From assembly GCA_020444005.1 (NCBI GenBank), contig JAHLLU010000064.1, forward strand, positions 1-8,957: a DNA stretch of 8,957 nt. Reading direction: 5' to 3'. This DNA comes from an archaeon (GTDB lineage Archaea > Thermoproteota > Bathyarchaeia > TCS64). Positions within the stretch are counted from its first letter, which is position 1. Every line of letters begins with the position of its first letter. The notes under the pieces are model-generated. The model worked only from the letters and a program-made list of their open reading frames with translations, had not been told where the DNA came from and searched no databases. The position numbers and the translations under genes were made by a program. Below are positions 1 to 6,503 of the stretch, one piece after another.

Positions 1-2
1 GG

Positions 3-95
3 TGGTGGTTTGACGTGGCTACGAAGCTTGGCGATTATATGATTAAGATCGATAAGGGTATGACTTGGAATGAGTTGTTAACTAAAATTTCCTAG
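3..95 (+). CDS. 3' end of an unrecognised protein gene (cut by window edge)
   Basis: Frame 3 is open from the window edge to a TAG at 93-95, giving 30 residues. They begin with two Trp and a Phe and end NELLTKIS. The other two forward frames stop early (TGA at 11-13 and at 40-42). The mix of charged and hydrophobic residues looks like a real protein C-terminus, and the gene would end 17 bases before the TATA-like box of the next gene, which is a sensible gene boundary. Too little is present to assign a family or function. Confidence 0.5.
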   Translation, partial: WWFDVATKLGDYMIKIDKGMTWNELLTKIS

Positions 96-111
96 TTTTG
101 CTTGAATACCG

Positions 112-119
112 TTTATATA
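112..119 (+). promoter_or_regulatory. TATA-like box of the Lon-like protease gene
   Basis: TTTATATA closely matches the archaeal TATA consensus. It lies 45-52 bases before the ATG at 164. With initiation about 25 bases downstream of the box, the transcript would start near 140-145 and carry a leader of about 20 bases. The box lies inside the in-frame extension that begins at a TTG at 98, which argues against that extension being translated. Confidence 0.5.
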
Positions 120-163
120 CCATCCCTCTAAGATTTTTACCAAGAATTATAGCCAGTGATAAT

Positions 164-2557
164 ATGATCAAAGAACTTGAGTATAAGCAGGTAAGAAAGA
201 CCTGCCCCGAGAATTTTATACAGTGCGAGGCAACGGACGAACTTGAGCCATTAAGCGAAATCATTGGACAAGACCGTGCAGTACAAGCACTACATTTCGG
301 CTTAGATATCCAAGAAGATGGATTCAATATCTATGTCGCTGGAATGCCCGGTACAGGTAAAAAGACAGCGATAATGACTTTCCTTGAGCAGAAAGCCAAG
401 AAAATGCCAGTACCATCAGATTGGTGTTACGTCTACAACTTTCAGGACAGTTCAAAGCCAAACGCTTTGAAGCTGCCGGCTGGAAAAGGTAACGAGTTCG
501 TCAAGGATATGGAGAAACTCGTTGACGACATGAGAAAAGCTTTGACAACAGCTTTTGAGAGCGATGATTATGCTAATCGTCGTGAAGAGACTCTCAAACA
601 GTACGAGGACAAGAAACAGGAGCTAATGAAGGAGCTTAACAAGAAGGCTCAGGACGCTGGTTTTGTGCTTCAGCGTAGCCAGATCGGTATGCTGATTGTC
701 CCAGTTATTGATGGCAAGATTATCAATGAGCAACAGTTCAGCTTACTGCCTCAGAATGTCAAGGAAGAGATACAAGACAGACGTAAGGAGCTGCAAGATG
801 AGCTTAGAACCGCGTTCAGACAGTTTAGAGATGTTGACAGGGAATCAGAGGCGGCTGTTGAGAAGTTCAATAAAGAGGTAGCTAACTTTGCTCTTGATCC
901 TTTGCTTGAAACCATGAAGGAAGAGTATGGTGAGATAGAGGAATGCATCGGGTATCTTGACGCGGTGAAGAATGATATCTTGGAGAACCTTGGAGCAATT
1001 CTGGGAGCTCAGCAGGAGTCTACAAATCCACTTGAGGCAATGATGGGGAGAAATGCACCTGACCCAACAGAACGATATCAGGTAAACCTCATAGTAGATA
1101 ACAGCAAACTTGAAGGCGCTCCAGTCATCATGGAGATGAACCCCGGACACGACAAACTCTTCGGTAAGACAGAGAAGGAAGCTCGTTTCGGTGCATTGGT
1201 TACCGACTATACTATGATCCGTGGAGGGAGCGCTCATGAGGCAAACGGTGGATTCCTTGTTATCCCCATAGAGGAGCTTGCGAGGAATCCGGGAAGCTAC
1301 GAGACACTGAAGCGGACAATATTGGATAAGAAGCTGGAGATCGAGGAGCTGATGGCACGGATGGGGTACATAAGTACCAAGAGCCTACGTCCAGAGCCTA
1401 TTCCATTCATAGCTAAGGTCATACTTGTAGGGGAAACAAGGTACTACTATATGCTCTATCAGGCGGATAGCGAGTTCAAGAAAGTCTTCAAGATCAAGGC
1501 AGAGTTCGACAGCACAATGGACCGTACCGTCGATAATGTCCAAGAGTACGCCAAGTTCATGTGCACTCTCAGCAATAAGGAGGGACTAAAACACCTTGAA
1601 AGCACTGGAATCGCCAGCATTGTAGAATATAGTAGTAGGCTAGCTGCGGATCAGGAAAAGCTTTCCACTCAGTTTGCGGAGGTAAGCGACATCATCCGTG
1701 AGGCCAACTATTATGCTGAGGAGAATGGCAGCGAGTTCATCACAAGGGAGCATGTGCAGAAGGCAATCGAGGCAAAGGTCTATCGTAGTAACTTGATCGA
1801 GGAAAAGATTGGTGAGATGATTGAAAGAGGCACCATCCTTGTTGATACGGAGGGTGAACGTGTCGGACAGGTCAACGGGTTAGCCGTGCTTGGACTAGGA
1901 GACTACATGTTTGGTAAGCCCAGTAGAATTACGGCAAGTATTGGTCTCGGCAAGGAAGGTATCATTGATATCGAGAAGAAAGCCGAGATGGGTGGCCCAA
2001 CCCACACTAAGGGAGTCCACATACTCACAGGGTTCTTGACACAGAGATACGCTAAGAAGCACCCCTTAAGCCTCACAGCAAGACTCACATTTGAACAGAG
2101 TTACAGTGGCGTTGATGGAGACAGCGCGAGCAGCACAGAAACATACGCGATGCTTAGTGCTTTAAGCGGTGTTCCCATTAAGCAGAATTTCGCTGTTACT
2201 GGTTCTGTGAATCAGAAGGGTGAGGTTCAGGCGATTGGCGGGGTCAATCAGAAGATCGAGGGTTTCTTCGACCTATGTAGGTTTAGAGGGTTATCCGGTG
2301 ATCAGGGTGTCATGATTCCAGCTAGTAACGTGAAGAATCTGATGCTCAGGGAGGATGTAGTGGAGGCTGTCAAGGATGGTAAGTTCCACATCTACCCTGT
2401 TGAAACCATTGATGAGGGAATCGAGGTCTTAACCGGTGTCCCAGCAGGGGAAGCAAATGATGATGGTGAGTACCCTCAAGAAAGCATCAATTATCTTGTG
2501 CAGAAGCGTTTGGACGATATGGCTGAGTTACTTCAGCCTAAGAAAGACGACGAGTAA
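164..2557 (+). CDS. Lon-family protease with AAA_32-type ATPase domain
   Basis: Soluble 797-residue protein with the layout of the AAA_32 Lon relatives: an N-terminal P-loop segment (Walker A-like GMPGTGKKT at 60-68), a long charged helical, probably coiled-coil region (about 130-250), a second ATPase-like segment (ANGGFLVI at 360-367), and a C-terminal Lon protease domain (about 580-770). The catalytic Ser654 lies in GVDGDSAS and Lys697 in GGVNQK. They are 43 residues apart, the same spacing as Ser679 and Lys722 of E. coli Lon. No transmembrane segment is seen, unlike archaeal LonB, so it is probably a cytosolic protein-degrading oligomer. ATG 164 is preferred over the upstream TTG at 98 because a TATA-like box lies between them. 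The ATPase motifs are degenerate: Lys67 follows the P-loop Lys, and Pro368 stands where Walker B would have Asp. ATP dependence is therefore uncertain. Family assignment is secure; substrates are unknown. Confidence 0.92.
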   Translation: MIKELEYKQVRKTCPENFIQCEATDELEPLSEIIGQDRAVQALHFGLDIQEDGFNIYVAGMPGTGKKTAIMTFLEQKAKKMPVPSDWCYVYNFQDSSKPNALKLPAGKGNEFVKDMEKLVDDMRKALTTAFESDDYANRREETLKQYEDKKQELMKELNKKAQDAGFVLQRSQIGMLIVPVIDGKIINEQQFSLLPQNVKEEIQDRRKELQDELRTAFRQFRDVDRESEAAVEKFNKEVANFALDPLLETMKEEYGEIEECIGYLDAVKNDILENLGAILGAQQESTNPLEAMMGRNAPDPTERYQVNLIVDNSKLEGAPVIMEMNPGHDKLFGKTEKEARFGALVTDYTMIRGGSAHEANGGFLVIPIEELARNPGSYETLKRTILDKKLEIEELMARMGYISTKSLRPEPIPFIAKVILVGETRYYYMLYQADSEFKKVFKIKAEFDSTMDRTVDNVQEYAKFMCTLSNKEGLKHLESTGIASIVEYSSRLAADQEKLSTQFAEVSDIIREANYYAEENGSEFITREHVQKAIEAKVYRSNLIEEKIGEMIERGTILVDTEGERVGQVNGLAVLGLGDYMFGKPSRITASIGLGKEGIIDIEKKAEMGGPTHTKGVHILTGFLTQRYAKKHPLSLTARLTFEQSYSGVDGDSASSTETYAMLSALSGVPIKQNFAVTGSVNQKGEVQAIGGVNQKIEGFFDLCRFRGLSGDQGVMIPASNVKNLMLREDVVEAVKDGKFHIYPVETIDEGIEVLTGVPAGEANDDGEYPQESINYLVQKRLDDMAELLQPKKDDE

Positions 2558-2562
2558 GCACA

Positions 2563-2583
2563 CCCTTTTTTATTCACCTTTTT
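2563..2583 (+). terminator. T-run transcription terminator after the protease gene
   Basis: Five bases after the TAA, a CCC is followed by six T (2566-2571), with a second five-T run at 2579-2583. No GC hairpin precedes the first run. Bare T-runs of this type terminate archaeal RNA polymerase. Read-through into the reductase gene 46 bases downstream remains possible. Confidence 0.4.
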
Positions 2584-2598
2584 CTCTATTTGAGAGAA
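2582..2598 (+). promoter_or_regulatory. Perfect inverted repeat just before the thioredoxin reductase start
   Basis: TTCTCT (2582-2587) and AGAGAA (2593-2598) are perfect complements separated by ATTTG. The repeat ends six bases before the ATG at 2605 and contains the only purine-rich, Shine-Dalgarno-like stretch (GAGAG). As RNA it would be a six-pair stem that hides the ribosome-binding region; as DNA it would be a short operator. Function is inferred only. Confidence 0.35.
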
Positions 2599-2604
2599 CG
2601 ATAA

Positions 2605-3525
2605 ATGTCTGAGGAAACATACGACGTCATCATCGTAGGGTCTGGGCCCGCAGGTTTAACGGCAGCACTCTACACCTCAAGGCACAACAATAAGACCCTT
2701 GTTCTAGAAGGCAATAAGGTCGGAGGTAAAGCACTTGAAGCCCATTGGGTGGAGAATTATCCGGGTTTCCCTGATGGTATCAGTGGCCCTGACTTGATGA
2801 AGCTCATGGAGGAGCAGGCAACCAAGTTTGGAGCCGAGATAAAACAGGAGACAGTCATTGGAATAAGTGACCTTGGCGACTTGAAGATGCTCAGCACCCG
2901 GAGTGGCGGATTCTATCAAGCAAAGAGCTTGATTATCGCTACTGGTGTAAGTAGAAAGAGTCTAAGCGTGAAGGGCGAGGGCGAGTTCAAGGGACGCGGA
3001 GTCAGCTATTGTGGTGTCTGTGATGGGCCATTCTTCAGGGATAAGACAGTAGCCATTGTTGGAGGTGGGCATGAGGCAGTACATGATATTGAGGTACTTA
3101 GTGAGACCGCTACCAAGGTATATGCGATTCCCGGTAAGAAAGGATTCAGCGAGGAATACCCAGAGATAGAACACCTCAGAAAAGACCCGAAGATCGAGTT
3201 CGTTGAAGGCGTTAATATCACTGAGATCGGTGGAGAGGATTTTGTAGAGTACGTGAAGTTTGATGATGGACAAGAGATCAAGCTAGACGGCGTATTCATC
3301 ATCCTTGAACATGTATCCACTAGCGGAATCTTAACCGACGCAGGTGTAACAACTGACGCTGGAGGCTGTATACTCAGCGATAAGGACCAGAAAACCAGCG
3401 TAAACGGTATCTTCGCTGCTGGTGACTGCTGCTGCAAGGGACTCCAGATAGTAACAGCGACAGGCATGGGCGCAAGCGCAGCTTTAAACGCGATGAAGTA
3501 TGTCAAACAGTTAGCACGAAAATGA
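2605..3525 (+). CDS. Thioredoxin-reductase-like FAD oxidoreductase, probably not NADPH-specific
   Basis: A 306-residue flavoprotein with the low-molecular-weight thioredoxin reductase fold. Features in order are an FAD-binding GSGPAG (12-17), a redox-active CGVC followed by DG (Cys136, Cys139; E. coli TrxB has CATC at 135-138), a nucleotide-domain GGGHEA (153-158), and a C-terminal FAD motif GIFAAGD (268-274). It should pass electrons via FAD to the disulfide of a small thiol protein. That partner is very likely the next gene, which overlaps it by 4 bases. The NADPH signature after the GGG motif (HRRxxxR) is absent: the strand after it reads VYAIPGKKGF. GGGDSA is changed to GGGHEA. This recalls archaeal and clostridial reductases that use F420H2, ferredoxin or NADH, so the electron donor cannot be named. 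Three consecutive cysteines (275-277) follow the FAD aspartate. The start at 2605 gives the expected short N-terminus before the Rossmann strand. Confidence 0.9.
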   Translation: MSEETYDVIIVGSGPAGLTAALYTSRHNNKTLVLEGNKVGGKALEAHWVENYPGFPDGISGPDLMKLMEEQATKFGAEIKQETVIGISDLGDLKMLSTRSGGFYQAKSLIIATGVSRKSLSVKGEGEFKGRGVSYCGVCDGPFFRDKTVAIVGGGHEAVHDIEVLSETATKVYAIPGKKGFSEEYPEIEHLRKDPKIEFVEGVNITEIGGEDFVEYVKFDDGQEIKLDGVFIILEHVSTSGILTDAGVTTDAGGCILSDKDQKTSVNGIFAAGDCCCKGLQIVTATGMGASAALNAMKYVKQLARK

Positions 3526-3770
3526 AGCGCATAGAACTATTCTATAGCCCAGTCTGTCCCTTCTGTCCTCACGCAAGGGAACTACTGGAAAAATACAAGG
3601 CGGATAACCCGGGTTTCGAATATGAGGAAGTTGATACCTATACAGAGGAAGGCATCAAACGGGGCATGAGTCTTGAGGTTATGGCGGTGCCCTGTCTCGT
3701 GGTGGATGATGAAATCAAGTTGTCAGGTTGGCCTTTCACAGTTGACGACGTCACCAAAGCCATAGAGTAG
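3522..3770 (+). CDS. Glutaredoxin/thioredoxin-like small redox protein (CPFC)
   Basis: An 82-residue single thioredoxin-fold domain. A first beta strand (IELFYSP) leads to the active-site CPFC (Cys12, Cys15), and Pro57 in MAVPCLVV is the expected cis-proline opposite the active site. The size matches the archaeal mini-thioredoxins of the MJ0307/Mt0807 type and is shorter than classical thioredoxin (about 105). Its ATG overlaps the TGA of the reductase gene (ATGA at 3522-3525), so the two are translationally coupled and most likely form a reductase-substrate pair that reduces protein disulfides in the cytoplasm. Cys58 directly after the cis-Pro is an extra thiol near the active site. Whether it acts as thioredoxin, or as glutaredoxin with another low-molecular thiol, cannot be told from sequence. 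Confidence 0.88.
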   Translation: MKRIELFYSPVCPFCPHARELLEKYKADNPGFEYEEVDTYTEEGIKRGMSLEVMAVPCLVVDDEIKLSGWPFTVDDVTKAIE

Positions 3771-3773
3771 AAA

Positions 3774-3781
3774 CCCTTTTT
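3774..3781 (+). terminator. Short T-run after the redox pair
   Basis: CCC followed by five T lies a few bases after the TAG at 3768-3770, in the same arrangement as the CCC-T6 after the protease gene. It could end the reductase/redoxin transcript before enolase, but the 35-base gap leaves little room for a separate enolase promoter, so it may be leaky. Confidence 0.3.
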
Positions 3782-3805
3782 CTATAGCAATATATTTTCA
3801 GGGAT

Positions 3806-5065
3806 ATGAATGATAAGATCGAATATATACACGCACGTGAAATTTTGGATTCACGAGGCAACCCCACTTTAGAAGTGGAGATTACTACAGATTCTGGATT
3901 TTTTGGACGCGCGGCTATTCCGAGCGGTGCAAGCACAGGCATCTGGGAAGCCGTGGAGCTAAGAGATAATGATAACAGGTTCCATGGTAAGGGGCTCAAG
4001 AAGGCATTAAAGGTCATAAAGGATGAGATTTTTCCAGCACTCAGAGGCATGGATGTAACACAGCAGAAAGAAATCGATTACAAGATGATAGAGCTGGACG
4101 GCACGGAGAACAAGTCCAGACTCGGAGGAAACACGATACTCGGGATAAGCGTCGCAGCGGCAAAAGCAGCCGCAGCATCGGAGAAGAAACGACTCTACGA
4201 GTATTTCAACAAAGATAGTAATTTGCTTCCTGTTCCGTTTTTCAATGTTATCAATGGTGGAATGCACGCAGGTAACTCTTTGGACTTTCAGGAGTTCATG
4301 ATCGCACCTACAGGAGCAGAGAACTTCCATGAGGCGCTACGTATGGGATCAGAGATATATCAGCAACTCAAATCAGACCTAAAGAAACAATACGGCAAAG
4401 ACGCTACCAACGTAGGCGATGAGGGAGGCTTCAGCCCACCAATGAAAACCCCCGAAGAAGCACTTGACATGATACTAGCTGCAGCCGAAGAGATGGGTTA
4501 CACTGATGAGACCGTTTTAGCGATGGACGTTGCGGCTAATAGTTTCTACAAGGAGAACGGTGTTTACAGTTTTACTGGAAAAGATGTAACCACAGGAGAG
4601 TTAATTGACGTTTACAAAGAACTGGTAGACAAATACCCCATAAAGAGTATTGAGGATCTTTTGGAGGAAGAAGATTATGAGGGATTTGCTGAAGCTACAA
4701 AAGCTCTCCCAATACAGATTGTTGGAGACGACATATTCGTCACCAACAAGAAACGTCTACAGAAAGGCATAGACATGGGGGCATGTAACGCGTTACTCTG
4801 GAAGGTAAACCAGATAGGTACATTAACTGAAGCATTTGAAGCAGCTAAGCTAGCTATGGATAACGGGTACAATGTGATGGCGAGTCACAGGAGCGGTGAG
4901 ACAGAGGACCCATTCGTTGCTGATCTCAGTGTGGCGCTGGGCTGTGGACAGATAAAGTCAGGTGCTCCATGCAGGGGAGAGCGAACCGCCAAGTATAACC
5001 AGCTTCTCAGAATAGAGGAATGGCTAGGCGAGAAAGCCAAGTATCCGAAAAATCTTTTCTCTTAA
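3806..5065 (+). CDS. eno: Enolase (phosphopyruvate hydratase)
   Basis: Interconverts 2-phosphoglycerate and phosphoenolpyruvate in cytosolic glycolysis and gluconeogenesis. At 419 residues it has normal length for the family. The N-terminal AREILDSRGNPTLEV block is typical, followed by the substrate loop GASTG and GGMHAGNSLDFQEFM. Catalytic NVGDEGGF has Glu206. Mg2+ ligands are Asp241 (AMDV), Glu283 (SIED) and the Asp of VGDD (308/309). Catalytic Lys333 lies in KVNQIGTLTE; His361 in SHRSGETED and Lys384 in QIKSGAP complete the site. All key residues are present, so it should be active. The loop after IED reads LLEEED where most enolases have a Pro, a minor change. ATG 3806 puts the conserved N-terminus at the usual distance. 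The gap before it is AT-rich (3788-3798), but no box is at a convincing distance, so co-transcription with the redox pair is possible. Confidence 0.97.
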   Translation: MNDKIEYIHAREILDSRGNPTLEVEITTDSGFFGRAAIPSGASTGIWEAVELRDNDNRFHGKGLKKALKVIKDEIFPALRGMDVTQQKEIDYKMIELDGTENKSRLGGNTILGISVAAAKAAAASEKKRLYEYFNKDSNLLPVPFFNVINGGMHAGNSLDFQEFMIAPTGAENFHEALRMGSEIYQQLKSDLKKQYGKDATNVGDEGGFSPPMKTPEEALDMILAAAEEMGYTDETVLAMDVAANSFYKENGVYSFTGKDVTTGELIDVYKELVDKYPIKSIEDLLEEEDYEGFAEATKALPIQIVGDDIFVTNKKRLQKGIDMGACNALLWKVNQIGTLTEAFEAAKLAMDNGYNVMASHRSGETEDPFVADLSVALGCGQIKSGAPCRGERTAKYNQLLRIEEWLGEKAKYPKNLFS

Positions 5066-5066
5066 T

Positions 5067-5111
5067 CCCCTTGTTTTGGCCGCTTTTTGACCGTTACTCT
5101 ATCACTTTTTT
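5067..5111 (+). terminator. T-tract terminator region after enolase
   Basis: Three T-runs follow the enolase TAA: four T at 5074-5077, five at 5084-5088 and six at 5106-5111. None is preceded by a GC-rich hairpin. This resembles archaeal termination, where successive T-runs each release part of the transcripts. Confidence 0.4.
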
Positions 5112-5145
5112 ACACTTATTGAGAAGCGATCTGGTTGGTTCTGGG

Positions 5146-5168
5146 GCTTCTTTTCATAAAATAAGCTG
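5146..5168 (+). repeat. Stem-loop element, copy 1 (upstream of larA)
   Basis: GCTT (5146-5149) pairs with AAGC (5163-5166), a C/T mismatch follows, then TTTT (5151-5154) pairs with AAAA (5158-5161) around a CAT loop; TG follows. The 23-base element has the same length and architecture as 8933-8955, with 17 of 23 positions identical. Six bases (AGAAGC, 5122-5127) could alternatively pair with GCTTCT at 5146-5151, so two exclusive structures are possible. No U-run follows, so it is not a standard intrinsic terminator. Confidence 0.45.
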
Positions 5169-5171
5169 CTT

Positions 5172-5204
5172 CCGGGTTTTCCCGGGGTACCCCCCCCCCT
5201 CCCC
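5172..5204 (+). other. GC hairpin, GGGGTACCCC palindrome and ten-C tract
   Basis: CCGGG (5172-5176) and CCCGG (5181-5185) form a five-pair stem around TTTT. It overlaps the palindrome GGGGTACCCC (5184-5193), which runs into ten consecutive C (5190-5199), one T and four more C. It sits about 20 bases before the presumed larA TATA box. Nothing in the window resembles this composition. The tract may be a regulatory site, a length-variable homopolymer, or partly a sequencing artefact. Confidence 0.4.
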
Positions 5205-5222
5205 TATTTGGATTTGGTAGCT

Positions 5223-5229
5223 GTTATAT
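5223..5229 (+). promoter_or_regulatory. TATA-like box before the LarA-family gene
   Basis: GTTATAT lies 30-36 bases before the TTG at 5259, so initiation about 25-28 bases downstream would fall at or just before that codon and give a leaderless or nearly leaderless transcript. The match to the archaeal consensus is only moderate. Confidence 0.35.
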
Positions 5230-5258
5230 CCGTGTGTGCATTGTTTGTTTTGATAGAA

Positions 5259-6503
5259 TTGATAGAGGTCAAAATCCCCCACAACGCTTGGTATGAGGAC
5301 AAACCATTTACCCTCACTTTTCCAGACACGTGGAAGGTCCATAAATGCAAAGTACCATCAGAAGACGCCAAACCACTGACACCTGAACAAATCAAGGCAG
5401 CAATCCACAACCCCTATGGACAGAAGCCCCTTGAAAAGCTAGCTGAGAACGCGGAGGAAGTGGTCATCATATTTGATGATATGACACGCCCCACAAAAAC
5501 ATACCAGTATGCGCCACATATACTCGAGACGTTGCACAAAGCAGGAGTGCCCAAAGACAACATCAGGTTCATCATCTCACCGGGAACCCACGGAACCTAT
5601 GGAAGAATTGACTTCGTGAAGAAACTGGGCGATGATATTGTCTCCGAGTATCAGGTCTACAACCATAACCCATATGATATACTGGATCATCTGGGAGAGA
5701 CCAGCTACGGTACACCCGTCTACATCAACAGCGAAGTAATGGCATGCGACCTCAAAATCGGCATAGGCACAGTCCTATTCCACAGACTCACAGGATACAG
5801 CGGCGGCGGCAAGATGATCAGCCCCGGCGTAGCAGGAATGAAGACAATCAAATACAACCACGGCGACATAGGCGGATTCGGCCCCGGCTTAACCCCATGC
5901 AAAACAACCGGTTACCTCAGCAACGACAACAACAGGATGCGACTCGACATGGAGGAAACAGCAAGAATGGCGGGACTAGACTACAAGATCGACACAGTCC
6001 TCAACCTCCAACGAGACCCTATCGAACTTTATGCTGGTGACTTTGTCGAGACACAGCGTAGAGCAGCAAAGGGCACAAAGAAATGGCACACCATAGACAA
6101 CCCAGTAGCAGACATAGCAGTAGCTGGAGCATACATGCGTGAAAACGAGCCCTATCTGAGCAGATGGCCCCTCTATAACAGTGTCAAAGATGATGGCACC
6201 ATCGTGATGTTCAATGATGACCCCAATGGCGACATCAACCACTGGCTATTCAACAGACACGGCAAAGAAGTAGGAGCCTGCCTATGGAACCCGGTTGTAG
6301 GTAAGCTGGCTCGTGGAGCAAGGATGATTATCTTCGGTGATTACCCGTTGAAGAGTTTCATGATGCGTTATGATCCTGAGCAGGTTACTTGGATACGGAA
6401 ATGGGATGAGGTAATTGAAGAGTTGAAGAACCATCACGGCAAGGAAAGTACTGTCACAGTTATCCCGGATGGGACTAGCAATATCCCCGCCAACCTACTT
6501 TAA
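5259..6503 (+). CDS. LarA-family nickel-pincer racemase/epimerase (DUF2088)
   Basis: A 414-residue homologue of lactate racemase LarA, which inverts a 2-hydroxy acid by hydride transfer to a nickel-pincer nucleotide bound to a lysine. The signature residues sit almost exactly where the Lactobacillus plantarum enzyme has them: DDMTRP (73-78; Arg77), GTHG with His111, FHRLTGY with His175, SGGGK with Lys185 (pincer attachment), and YNH with His201. The family numbers are Arg75, His108, His174, Lys184 and His200. The frame is open upstream to a TTG at 5208, but that extension is a hydrophobic stretch foreign to this cytosolic family. TTG 5259 is preferred from numbering and the TATA-like box; TTG 5250 is also possible. 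Cofactor genes larB, larC and larE are not in the window. The split UxaA pair downstream suggests a hydroxy or sugar acid as substrate; lactate or malate cannot be excluded. Codon use changes sharply near 6290. Confidence 0.9.
   Translation: MIEVKIPHNAWYEDKPFTLTFPDTWKVHKCKVPSEDAKPLTPEQIKAAIHNPYGQKPLEKLAENAEEVVIIFDDMTRPTKTYQYAPHILETLHKAGVPKDNIRFIISPGTHGTYGRIDFVKKLGDDIVSEYQVYNHNPYDILDHLGETSYGTPVYINSEVMACDLKIGIGTVLFHRLTGYSGGGKMISPGVAGMKTIKYNHGDIGGFGPGLTPCKTTGYLSNDNNRMRLDMEETARMAGLDYKIDTVLNLQRDPIELYAGDFVETQRRAAKGTKKWHTIDNPVADIAVAGAYMRENEPYLSRWPLYNSVKDDGTIVMFNDDPNGDINHWLFNRHGKEVGACLWNPVVGKLARGARMIIFGDYPLKSFMMRYDPEQVTWIRKWDEVIEELKNHHGKESTVTVIPDGTSNIPANLL

Noticed and set aside
98..163. 22-residue N-terminal extension of the protease from a TTG start
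   Set aside because: A strong TATA-like box lies within it, so the ATG at 164 is the better start.
845..1237. 130-codon open frame on the minus strand inside the protease gene
   Set aside because: Antisense to well-conserved protease coding sequence, with no own promoter or recognisable motif.
3006..3506. 166-codon open frame on the minus strand
   Set aside because: It lies wholly inside the reductase gene, whose motifs are clear, and its Ser/Pro-rich translation matches no fold; it is a shadow of the real frame.
5146..5168. Intrinsic (hairpin plus U-run) terminator for enolase
   Set aside because: The stem is AT-rich with a mismatch and is not followed by a T-run; the T-runs lie upstream of it.
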